This document shows, one piece after another, positions 52,551 to 64,000 of a stretch of 64,000 nt of DNA. Position numbers and translations under genes: made by a program. How positions within the stretch are numbered: position 1 is the stretch's first letter; every line of letters begins with the position of its first letter. The stretch lies in the NCBI RefSeq assembly GCF_002119425.1, contig NZ_MDSU01000011.1, positions 1 through 64,000 on the forward strand, written 5' to 3'. The notes under the pieces are model-generated. The model worked only from the letters and a program-made list of their open reading frames with translations. It was not told where the DNA came from and made no database searches. This DNA comes from Desulfurella amilsii. GTDB taxonomy: Bacteria > Campylobacterota_A > Desulfurellia > Desulfurellales > Desulfurellaceae.

Positions 52551-53360
52551 ATGGAATCAAAATTACAAAAAGCGCTAAACCTAAAATACCCTCCAATTGC
52601 TTTACTATGGAGTGATGAAAAACCAAAAAATGCCATGCAATTTAAAGAAGGCAAATGGGGCTGCGTGATGTTTTTATACAGTAATGCACTGCGAGGCAAT
52701 ATATCTGTAGCAGATATAAATACTTACGGTTGCTGGGGTGGTGGTGTAGGTTTAGGCTTTGGCAATCAGTATACTAAGTTTCCAGGTGGAATAAGCGGGT
52801 TCTGCTACTTTTTATCACATGGCAACAAACACAACAAAAGTGCTCAGGATGCGGTAGAAAGACTATCAAAGTACGATCATTCTTCTTTTATAGAAGATTT
52901 TGTTGAAGGCGAACGCTATGTAAAAGATCCAGCTTTAGTTGAGCAATTTGTCTCAAACTTGCCAATGTTTGAAATTCCAAAAAAATATGTAATATTAAAA
53001 CAACTAAGTCAGATAGAAGATACTGAAAAACCTATTTTAGTTTCTTTTTTAATTGATGCAAATCAGCTTTCGGCTTTGGTTATATTATCCAATTATGATA
53101 GAAGCGATTTTGAAGGAAGTATTATACCATACGCTGCTGGCTGTCAAACTCTTGGTATCTTTACCTACAAAGAGTGCTTTTCTAATGACCCTCGATGTGT
53201 TGTAGGGTTTACAGATATATCGGCACGTAATTATATAAAAAACGCTATTGGCACTAATTACTTAATGTTTAATATGCCGCTAAAGCGCTTTTTGCAGCTA
53301 GAGTCTTTTGTTGAAGACAGTTTTTTAGAAAAGACCACGTGGTCATCGCTGATTAAATAG
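52551..53360 (+). CDS. DUF169-family protein
   Basis: The 269-residue protein matches the DUF169 pattern: KYPPIALLWSDEKP at the start, a Cys-Gly rich region (GCVMF, GCWGGGVGLGFG, GFCYFLS), AAGCQTLG and CVVGFTDISAR. The repeated cysteines suggest a cofactor or metal, but the function is unknown. It starts 12 bp after the aldo/keto reductase with AAGGGGG, so the two are probably co-expressed. It converges with the Nramp-type gene, 16 bp away. Confidence 0.85.
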   Translation: MESKLQKALNLKYPPIALLWSDEKPKNAMQFKEGKWGCVMFLYSNALRGNISVADINTYGCWGGGVGLGFGNQYTKFPGGISGFCYFLSHGNKHNKSAQDAVERLSKYDHSSFIEDFVEGERYVKDPALVEQFVSNLPMFEIPKKYVILKQLSQIEDTEKPILVSFLIDANQLSALVILSNYDRSDFEGSIIPYAAGCQTLGIFTYKECFSNDPRCVVGFTDISARNYIKNAIGTNYLMFNMPLKRFLQLESFVEDSFLEKTTWSSLIK

Positions 53361-53376
53361 TTTATCAAAGTTTCAC

Positions 53377-54597
53377 TTAGACGATAGCAGAATATATTCC
53401 CAAAACAATTATTGCCAAAGCTAGAAGTACGACTATACTTATATATGCTCTAGAGTATGAATAATTTTTGAGTATTTTTTTACTACTTGCAAGCATTATT
53501 AAAAAACCCAGAACAATTGGCAAAACGAAACCATTAAATGCTTCTACATCAATCATAATTTTTACAAGTGGAATACCTGGGATGAGTATAATAATAGCGC
53601 TTAGGACAACTAAAGCAATATAGATAAAATAAAACAGCTTTTCTTGCTTAAAGTTGGCATTTAGTGTGTGTCCAAAATTCCATGTTTCGCCAGATGCCCA
53701 GGCAAATGACATTGACACAACAAATGCAGCTAAAATACTTGATGCATACAGTCCAACGGCAAACAATAAAGCACTGTATTTACCAGCAATGGGCACTAAA
53801 GCCAAAGCAAAGTTATAAGCATTGTTTGGGGCAATATGCTCTTTATACAGCACAGATGCACCAAGAATAATTACAACAATCATTAAAATTTGTGTGGCAA
53901 AACTTCCAACCAATGTATCCCATTTTGCAAATTTTATATCGCACGATTGCAAACGCTTATCAACCGTAGCGCTTTGCTGATAGTAGATCATCCATGGCAT
54001 AATTACTGCACCGACATTTGCGGCTATAAGGAAAAGATAATTTTTGTTATTAAGGGGCTGAGGTGAAATAAAGCTTTTTGCCATTTCACTATAATTAGGG
54101 TGCGACATTATGGCTGCAGGTATAAAAACAAATGAAACTAAAGAAAAAACAATGGCAACGGTTTCTGCACGTTTGTATTTTCCACTTAAAGCTACAGAAA
54201 TAAGCAATAAAGCACTAATGGTAATCGAGTAATATTTTGGTATGCCTATAATTTGTGTGCTTGCTGCAATGCCTGAAAATTCTGTTAAAAGTGCGCTAAA
54301 GACGACAAAAAGCAAAAGAATAGTTGAAAATGCCGCCCATTTTTCACCAAAGTATTCTCTTATAAGTTCGCCGTGTCCTTTGCTTGTTACGCATCCTAGC
54401 CTTGAGGCAATTTCTTGCACTACATACAATAAAGGTACAAGTAATAACTGCAGTGGTATGAGCTTATATCCATATTGTGCACCAGATACAAATGCGGTTG
54501 TAATTGAACCTGCGTCCATATCCGCAATCATTACTATAAAACCAGGTCCAAATACAGCCAAAAACGACAAAAGCCATATTTTAAGACTTTTTTTCAC
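53377..54597 (-). CDS. Nramp-family metal ion transporter, atypical motif
   Basis: The product (406 residues from GTG 54597) has about eleven membrane helices. In helix 1 the canonical DPGN is DAGS (DMDAGSITTAF), so the Asp ligand stays but Asn is Ser. In helix 6 the AVIMP ligands stay, but the next His is Trp (MPWMIYYQQ). This suggests an Nramp relative with changed proton coupling or metal choice; Mn, Fe or Mg cannot be decided. GGAGG is spaced 7 bases from GTG 54597, better than from TTG 54603. Confidence 0.85.
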   Translation of the reverse strand: MKKSLKIWLLSFLAVFGPGFIVMIADMDAGSITTAFVSGAQYGYKLIPLQLLLVPLLYVVQEIASRLGCVTSKGHGELIREYFGEKWAAFSTILLLFVVFSALLTEFSGIAASTQIIGIPKYYSITISALLLISVALSGKYKRAETVAIVFSLVSFVFIPAAIMSHPNYSEMAKSFISPQPLNNKNYLFLIAANVGAVIMPWMIYYQQSATVDKRLQSCDIKFAKWDTLVGSFATQILMIVVIILGASVLYKEHIAPNNAYNFALALVPIAGKYSALLFAVGLYASSILAAFVVSMSFAWASGETWNFGHTLNANFKQEKLFYFIYIALVVLSAIIILIPGIPLVKIMIDVEAFNGFVLPIVLGFLIMLASSKKILKNYSYSRAYISIVVLLALAIIVLGIYSAIV

Positions 54598-54627
54598 TCT
54601 CAAACCTCCAAAAATTAGTCACTTATA

Positions 54628-54655
54628 AATATATTAGGTTAGTATAAAAAGTCAA
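54628..54655 (-). promoter_or_regulatory. Sigma-70 promoter of the Nramp-type gene
   Basis: On the minus strand: TTGACT, 16-bp spacer, TATATT. It lies 30 bp upstream of the GTG start. Confidence 0.6.
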
Positions 54656-54694
54656 GACGAAATGCTTAAACTATAAAAAATATACCTAGAATAG

Positions 54695-54723
54695 TTGCAA
54701 AAAGTTGTGTTATCATATATAAA
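54695..54723 (+). promoter_or_regulatory. Candidate promoter of xth
   Basis: TTGCAA, 17-bp spacer, TATAAA. It gives a leader of about 110 nt before the xth ATG. Confidence 0.6.
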
Positions 54724-54739
54724 ACTATCGAAAGCGCGG

Positions 54740-54802
54740 TTTTAGTATTAGCGCTAAGCAAATATAGCTTGCTATACGGAGGTGTTAAAAACACATATTT
54801 TT
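54740..54802 (+). other. Structured-looking leader upstream of xth
   Basis: Three short stem possibilities follow each other: around TAGCGCTA, AGCAA-loop-TTGCT, and GTGTT-AA-AACAC; the last follows GGAGGTG, which has no start codon after it. I do not recognise a known riboswitch. It may be a regulatory leader or chance. Confidence 0.25.
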
Positions 54803-54842
54803 TAAATAGCGCGTTATCTACTTAAAATAGAAAGGAAAAATA

Positions 54843-55610
54843 ATGAAAATAGCGACATGGAATGTAAACTCTATAAGGGTAAGGCTGGATCAGATTTTAG
54901 AATGGCTGCAAAAAGAAAATATTGATGTGCTTGGCATGCAAGAAATTAAAACTCCAGATGATAAGTTTCCCTACAATAATTTTAGGGATGTGGGCTACAA
55001 TATCGAAAGTTTTGGTGAGGTTGGTTTTAACGGTGTTGCAATTGCCTCAAAGCTTTCTATGGAAGATGTTAAAAAGGGTTTTGTGCTTGATGCAAGGGAT
55101 CAAAAACGCATGATAAGCTGTGAGATTAATGGTATAAAAATTATAAATGTCTATGTTCCAAATGGAAAAAACGTTGGAGCAACCGATTATTATTACAAGC
55201 TTGATTATCTAGCAAAGTTAAAAGAATATTTAAGCTCATTGCTTAAAAGTACGAATAGGATAATACTCATGGGTGATTTAAATGTTGCATTATCGGACTT
55301 AGATGTTTATAATAGTAACCAGATGGGCTTCAAAATCGGTTTTACTAGTCCAGAAAGAAATGCTATGAAAGATATATTAGACATTGGTTTTTTTGATGCG
55401 TGTCGCGAGTTTCACAAAAATGAAAAAATATTTAGTTTTTGGGATTATAGGGCAAATTCGTTTTTAAGAAACGTTGGTTTGAGGGTAGATTATATATTAA
55501 TGACAAAAGAAATTTTTAAAAAGGCAGTGTTTTGCGATATAGACGCAAAAGAGCGGGCAAAGCGTGGCTCATCTGACCACGCCCCACTTTATGCGCAAAT
55601 CAACGATTAA
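54843..55610 (+). CDS. xth: Exodeoxyribonuclease III
   Basis: The 255-residue AP endonuclease/3'-exonuclease has [17 protein letters not shown], the metal Glu in MQEIKT, GDLNVAL and the C-terminal catalytic SSDHAPLYA. It repairs abasic sites. AAAGGA precedes the ATG. glyQ follows 14 bp later, so transcription may continue into the synthetase genes. Confidence 0.94.
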   Translation: MKIATWNVNSIRVRLDQILEWLQKENIDVLGMQEIKTPDDKFPYNNFRDVGYNIESFGEVGFNGVAIASKLSMEDVKKGFVLDARDQKRMISCEINGIKIINVYVPNGKNVGATDYYYKLDYLAKLKEYLSSLLKSTNRIILMGDLNVALSDLDVYNSNQMGFKIGFTSPERNAMKDILDIGFFDACREFHKNEKIFSFWDYRANSFLRNVGLRVDYILMTKEIFKKAVFCDIDAKERAKRGSSDHAPLYAQIND

Positions 55611-55624
55611 CAGGGGAGTGGCGC

Positions 55625-56463
55625 ATGAACTATCAAGACATACCACTAAAATTATCTGAGTTTTGGAAATCAAAAGGTTGTGTTATTTTACAGCCCTACG
55701 ATATTGAAGCTGGTGCTGGAACATTTCATCCAGCCACTGTGTTGAAATCTTTAGGCGATAAACCCTGGAGTGTGGCCTACACAGCACCTTCAAGAAGGCC
55801 AACTGATGGTAGATACGGTGAAAACCCAAATAGGCTTCAGCATTATTATCAGTATCAGGTTATAATTAAGCCATCACCAGAAAATATTCAAGATATGTAC
55901 TTAGAAAGTCTGGAGTTTTTAGGTATATCCATAAAAAAGCACGATATTCGTTTTGTTGAGGATAACTGGGAGTCTCCTACGCTTGGCGCATGGGGGCTTG
56001 GGTGGGAAGTGTGGTTAGATGGGATGGAAGTAACGCAGTTTACATACTTTCAGCAAATTGGTGGCGTGGAGTTGAAGCTTATACCTGTTGAGATTACATA
56101 CGGCACAGAGCGACTTGGCATGTACATACAAGGCGTTGAAAATGTTTTTGACATGAAATTTAACGATTCTCTAACCTATGGAGATATTCACAAACACGAC
56201 GAGTGGGAGTATTCTACGTACAATTTTGAAGTTGCTGATGTAGCTATGCTATTTGAGTTGTTTAATATGTTTGAAGCCGAATCAAACAGATGCATACAGG
56301 TAAAACTTATAAGACCCGCTTATGATTACTGTATAAAGTGTTCCCATGTATTTAATCTTCTTGATGCGAGAAGCGCAATAAGTGTGTCAGAGCGCACACA
56401 CTACATAAAAAGGGTACGAGATTTGGCTGTTGGTATCGCAAAAGCATATATAGGAGAACACAT

Positions 56464-56467
<4 letters not shown>
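55625..56467 (+). CDS. glyQ: Glycyl-tRNA synthetase alpha subunit
   Basis: The 280-residue subunit of the heterotetrameric bacterial GlyRS begins with [29 protein letters not shown]-type sequence and has [16 protein letters not shown] (class II motif 2 region) and [12 protein letters not shown]. It binds glycine, ATP and the acceptor end. GGGGAG precedes the ATG. It overlaps glyS by 4 bp. Confidence 0.97.
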
Positions 56468-60452
<3,985 letters not shown>

Positions 60453-60815
60453 TAGATGCTAATTTAAATCGTTCGAAAGAAGCTCTTCGTGTAGTGGAAG
60501 ATATACTAAGATTTAATTATGATGATGAGGATTTAGCTACTCAAACAAAGGGTATTCGCGCGCATTTAGGTTCTATTGCTAAAAAGCACATTAAGACAGT
60601 TGCACACAGAGATACACAAAACGATTGCTTAACTCAGGTTACATTACCTGAAGAAAAAGAACGCGAATCTCTGTTTGATATATTAATTGCAAACTTCAAG
60701 AGGGCTCAAGAATCTCTGCGTGTATTAGAAGAGGTTTTTAAGCTTGTAAGTATTGAGAGTTCTTTGATGTGTAAGCAATCAAGATACAAAACATATATAT
60801 TGGAAAAGCAAGTGT

Positions 60816-62615
60816 ATGATAAATATTCAAAATATTAGAAATTTTTCTATTATAGCCCATATTGACCATGGTAAATCAACTCTTGCTGACAGGCTAATTG
60901 AAAAAACAGGCTCGCTTGATAAAAGAGAAATGAAAGAGCAGGTTTTGGATAGTTTAGAAGTAGAGCGTAGGCATGGCATTACAGTCAAAGCGCAATCTGT
61001 AAGGATGGAATATGCTTTCAACGGATGCTTGTATGAACTAAACATGATTGATACGCCAGGTCATGCGGATTTTTCATACGAGGTTTCAAAAAGTTTGTCA
61101 GCTTGCGAGGGAGTGTTGCTCGTAGTGGATGCAACACAGGGTGTTGAGGCACAAACTGTTGCCAATTTATACTTAGCTTTAGAAAATGATTTGGAGATAA
61201 TACCCGTTATAAATAAAATAGATTTACCTACAGCAGATGTAGAAAAAACAAAAAGCGAAATAGAAAATCTGGGCCTGGATGTTTCTAATGTAATCTTGAT
61301 TTCTGCAAAAAATGATATAGGCACGCAAGAAGTCTTAGAAGCGATAATAAAATATATACCATCACCAAAAGTAAACGATGAGGGAAATTTAAAAGCGCTT
61401 ATTATAGATTCTTGGTATGATAACTACAAAGGTGTAGTTTGCCTTATTAGAGTATTTGAAGGGGAAATTAATCTAAACGATCGTATAATGATATTTTCAA
61501 ACAAAAAAGAGTATAATATAGAAAATTTAAGTGTTTTAACGCCAAAACCAAAAGATATAGAGAAATTGCACGCTGGAGAAGTAGGTATTTTGATATCAAA
61601 CATAAAAAATATTGAAGACGTTCTTGTTGGCGATACTGTTACACTTGCAGATAATCCTGCAAAACAAGCTCTTAAAGGTTTTAAAAAAATAAAGCCTTTT
61701 GTGTATGCAGGTATATACCCCACAGATACAGAAAAATATGATGATCTGAAAGAGGGGCTTGAAAAACTGAAGCTTAATGATTCAAGTTTAGAATATGAGC
61801 CAGAAAAGAGTGATGCTTTAGGTTTTGGTTTTAGATGTGGCTTTCTGGGTATGCTACATATGAATATTACAAAGGAGCGCCTAGAAGAGGAGTTTGGTTT
61901 AGATATAGTTGTTACTACACCATCTGTTTTGTACAAAGTAGAAAAAACAGATGATAGTATACTAGAGATATCAAACCCAAAGGACTTGCCGGAGCCACAA
62001 TTTATAAAGGCTATTTTTGAGCCTTATGTAAGTATCGATTGTTTAACGCCTGCTGAATACATTGGTAGCGTATTGAACTTGTTGCAGGAAAAAAGAGGGT
62101 ATCAAAAGAACTTAAGCTACTTATCTTCTAATAGGTGTTTGATTACCTACGCTGCACCGCTATCTGAGATCATTATAAATTTTTACGATACGCTAAAATC
62201 TATTACAAAGGGTTATGCTTCATTTAATTACGAATTTGAAGGCTACAAGAAATCAGATTTGGTTAAAATGATAATTATGATAAACAATGAGCCTATTGAT
62301 AGTTTTTCGCAGATTATTCACAAGGACAAAGCTTATTATTACGCTCGTGATGTGCTTGCAAAACTAAAAGAGTTTGTGCCTAGGCAGTTGTTTGAAATAA
62401 AACTGCAGGCAAAAGTTTCTGGCAAAATTATAGCAAAAGAAGAAATAAAGGCTTTAAGAAAAGATGTGCTTGCAAAATGCTACGGTGGTGATATAACACG
62501 CAAAAGAAAGCTATTAGAAAAACAAAAGGAAGGCAAAAAAAAGCTTAAACAATTGGGAAAAGTTGCCATATCAAAAGAAGCTTTTATGAAGCTTCTAGAG
62601 CCAGCAAAAAAATAA
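60816..62615 (+). CDS. lepA: Elongation factor 4 (LepA)
   Basis: The 599-residue GTPase has the G1 AHIDHGKSTLADRL, DTPGHADF, NKID, and the LepA C-terminal domain (KVSGKIIAKEEIKALRKDVLAKCYGGDITRKRKLLEKQ). It acts on stalled or back-translocated ribosomes. Full length. The start lies inside thiD2 with only a weak ribosome site. lepB follows 12 bp later, a common pair. Confidence 0.97.
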   Translation: MINIQNIRNFSIIAHIDHGKSTLADRLIEKTGSLDKREMKEQVLDSLEVERRHGITVKAQSVRMEYAFNGCLYELNMIDTPGHADFSYEVSKSLSACEGVLLVVDATQGVEAQTVANLYLALENDLEIIPVINKIDLPTADVEKTKSEIENLGLDVSNVILISAKNDIGTQEVLEAIIKYIPSPKVNDEGNLKALIIDSWYDNYKGVVCLIRVFEGEINLNDRIMIFSNKKEYNIENLSVLTPKPKDIEKLHAGEVGILISNIKNIEDVLVGDTVTLADNPAKQALKGFKKIKPFVYAGIYPTDTEKYDDLKEGLEKLKLNDSSLEYEPEKSDALGFGFRCGFLGMLHMNITKERLEEEFGLDIVVTTPSVLYKVEKTDDSILEISNPKDLPEPQFIKAIFEPYVSIDCLTPAEYIGSVLNLLQEKRGYQKNLSYLSSNRCLITYAAPLSEIIINFYDTLKSITKGYASFNYEFEGYKKSDLVKMIIMINNEPIDSFSQIIHKDKAYYYARDVLAKLKEFVPRQLFEIKLQAKVSGKIIAKEEIKALRKDVLAKCYGGDITRKRKLLEKQKEGKKKLKQLGKVAISKEAFMKLLEPAKK

Positions 62616-62627
62616 AAGGGAGTTATT

Positions 62628-63272
62628 ATGTCAAAAAAATTTTGGGATTGGACAAAATCGATACTTATTGCATTAATTATTGCACTTTTTATTAGAACAT
62701 TTTTTATTGAAGCTTTTAAAATTCCATCTGGTTCAATGGAGCCTACACTTTTGCCTGGTGATTATATACTTGTAAATAAAATATCCTATGGCATTAAAAT
62801 ACCATTTACGCACGATTTTTTATGGAAAGGTAAAGACCCGAAAGTGGGTGATATTGTAGTTTTTAGGTATCCACCAGACCCTAGCGTGCATTTTATCAAG
62901 CGATGTATGGGCGTACCAGGCGATACAGTGCAGATAATAAATAGGCAGGTTTATATAAATGACAAAAAAGTTAATGAACCTTATGCTTATTTTTCAAGCA
63001 CAACTATTTATCCAAGGAATACACAGATACCAGGTATAACAACACCTTATGGCTCAAGGGATAATTGGGGCCCTGTTAAAGTACCGCCGCACGAATACTT
63101 TATGATGGGTGACAATAGAGACAACTCGTATGACTCAAGATTTTGGGGTTTTGTGCCTCGCTATGATATTACTGGCGAGCCTTTTATTATTTATTTTTCA
63201 ATTTATGATTGGAAAGTCAATTTTAATAGAATCCTAAAAATAATCAATACAAATGCACAAGATGGCAGATAA
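62628..63272 (+). CDS. lepB: Signal peptidase I
   Basis: The 214-residue membrane protease has one N-terminal helix (about 10-27), the catalytic Ser in IPSGSMEPTLLPGD, the Lys in HFIKRCMGVPGD and the MGDNRDNSYDSRFWGFVP block. It cleaves signal peptides such as those on the Wtp-type binding protein and the PLD nuclease in this window. AAGGGAG precedes the ATG. Confidence 0.96.
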   Translation: MSKKFWDWTKSILIALIIALFIRTFFIEAFKIPSGSMEPTLLPGDYILVNKISYGIKIPFTHDFLWKGKDPKVGDIVVFRYPPDPSVHFIKRCMGVPGDTVQIINRQVYINDKKVNEPYAYFSSTTIYPRNTQIPGITTPYGSRDNWGPVKVPPHEYFMMGDNRDNSYDSRFWGFVPRYDITGEPFIIYFSIYDWKVNFNRILKIINTNAQDGR

Positions 63273-63822
63273 GTTTTTCAATGAAAAGATTATAAACTGG
63301 CCAAACAGTCTATCGTTTTTCAGGATTATACTCATTGCGCCTATAATTTATTTGCTTTTAAATGAATTTTATAAACAAGCATTTTTTGTGTTATTTATAG
63401 CATCAATAACGGACTTCTTAGATGGTTTTCTGGCAAGAAAATTAAATCAAACTACCCTAATAGGCAAGCTTCTTGACCCGCTTGCAGATAAAATTTTGAT
63501 TAATTATGCGTTTTTGCTTTTTACAATAAAAGGTAATATACCGCAGTTCTTGTGGATAACTGTTTTTTTTAAGGATACAATACTAATTGTAGGTAGTCTT
63601 GTAATTTTAACCTATAACAAAGAGAATGTTATTAAAAGCTCTTATGTAGGTAAATTTGCCACATTTTTCCAAATTTTACTTTTATTGTATGTTTTATTGG
63701 ATAAACTTTATATTTTGCAAAACGGAAAGCTCTTAAATGCTCTTGTGTATGTGACTTTTTTGTTTTCAATACTTGCCCTGTTGCATTATATAAAAAAAGC
63801 TTTATATTTAATCAAAACTTAG
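63253..63822 (+). CDS. CDP-alcohol phosphatidyltransferase (PgsA-type)
   Basis: The 189-residue membrane enzyme has the CDP-alcohol signature DFLDGFLARKLNQTT..GKLLDPLADK with four Asp ligands. It probably makes phosphatidylglycerophosphate, given WPNSLSFFRIILIAPI at the start, as in PgsA. There is no clear ribosome site before ATG 63253 or ATG 63262; translation is probably coupled to lepB. Confidence 0.87.
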   Translation: MHKMADKFFNEKIINWPNSLSFFRIILIAPIIYLLLNEFYKQAFFVLFIASITDFLDGFLARKLNQTTLIGKLLDPLADKILINYAFLLFTIKGNIPQFLWITVFFKDTILIVGSLVILTYNKENVIKSSYVGKFATFFQILLLLYVLLDKLYILQNGKLLNALVYVTFLFSILALLHYIKKALYLIKT

Positions 63823-63834
63823 TGGAGGTTTTCA

Positions 63835-64000
63835 ATGAAAAAAAATGTTGGCGGACTTGACCAAAAAATTAGATATGCAGTGGGTGCTGGCCTGATTCTT
63901 TGTGGTTTGTTTAAAAAGAAAGCGTTAATTGTTCCTGGGGCTATGGTTATTGCTACGGCAATATTGCAAAAATGCACATTGTATGATTTAATTGGTGTAA
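63835..64000 (+). CDS. DUF2892 (YgaP-like) membrane protein, cut by window end
   Basis: An open frame starting at 63835 after GTGGAGG reads MKKNVGGLDQKIRYAVGAGL and continues to the window edge at codon 55 with no stop. It has a double-helix membrane pattern (GLILCGLF and ALIVPGAMVIATAIL) followed by CTLYDLIGV, matching the DUF2892 family. The function is unknown. The last residues are missing. Confidence 0.8.
   Translation, partial: MKKNVGGLDQKIRYAVGAGLILCGLFKKKALIVPGAMVIATAILQKCTLYDLIGV

Noticed and set aside
53333-53344. GACCACGTGGTC perfect palindrome at the end of the DUF169 gene
   Set aside because: Twelve-base palindromes are expected many times by chance in 64 kb, and it lies inside coding sequence.

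Overview
The window is a gene-dense, AT-rich stretch of bacterial chromosome (GC roughly one third by eye). It combines a flagellar export operon, a membrane-bound [NiFe]-hydrogenase with its full maturation set, a tungsten aldehyde:ferredoxin oxidoreductase locus, and LutABC-type lactate oxidation. This points to an anaerobic, motile, hydrogen-using bacterium of the Desulfurella/Hippea type (Desulfurellales, Campylobacterota). That assignment is inferred from gene content and protein style; there is no rRNA in the window to confirm it.

Layout. (1) 10-1434: aldehyde dehydrogenase. (2) 1480-7627: flagellar genes fliL-fliN-fliO-fliP-fliQ-fliR-flhB, then fliD-flaG-fliS behind its own sigma-28-like promoter. 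(3) 7710-16450: housekeeping block with an SMR exporter (apparently leaderless), TrhP-like U32 protein, rsmD, coaD, an aspartate-type aminotransferase, a large membrane-anchored TPR protein, PBP1A, RluD-type pseudouridine synthase and tRNA-Thr(CGU). (4) 16451-19484: the only clearly accessory stretch. It holds a relic of a REP-associated tyrosine transposase between perfect 20-bp inverted repeats, an MFS transporter, and an RND pump remnant broken at both ends; a third copy of the 20-bp repeat sits at the broken 5' end of the RND remnant. (5) 19511-26638 (minus): a chemoreceptor, glycerate kinase, an orphan TnpB, and lutC plus a fused lutB-lutA. (6) 26708-32902 (minus): rpsF-ssb-rpsR-rplI-dnaB-uvrA and a TIGR00725 protein. 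(7) 32996-42844: hydrogenase small and large subunits, cytochrome b, maturation protease, hypA and hypB on the minus strand, with hypF-hypC-hypD-hypE divergent from them. All six Hyp proteins are present. (8) 42940-50900: an RRM RNA-binding protein, then AorA (polyferredoxin), AorB (tungsten oxidoreductase), AorC (FAD/NAD oxidoreductase), MoeA and a WtpABC-type tungstate importer. (9) 51024-54597: cupin, aldo/keto reductase, DUF169 protein, Nramp-type transporter. (10) 54843-64000: xth, glyQ, glyS, guaB, a PLD nuclease, thiD2, lepA, lepB, a CDP-alcohol phosphatidyltransferase and a DUF2892 protein cut by the window end.

How the parts fit. The hydrogenase oxidises H2 at the membrane and passes electrons through its cytochrome b. 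The Aor locus looks like one functional package: enzyme, electron wire, NAD(P)-linked flavoprotein, cofactor insertion and metal import. It matches the AorABC architecture known from Aromatoleum, where a filament of repeating AorAB units carries electrons. The Lut proteins oxidise lactate and sit in the same gene string as a chemoreceptor and a glycerate kinase. The most unusual material is the decayed accessory island at 16.5-19.5 kb, the orphan TnpB, the AorABC-Wtp cassette, and several promoter arrangements.
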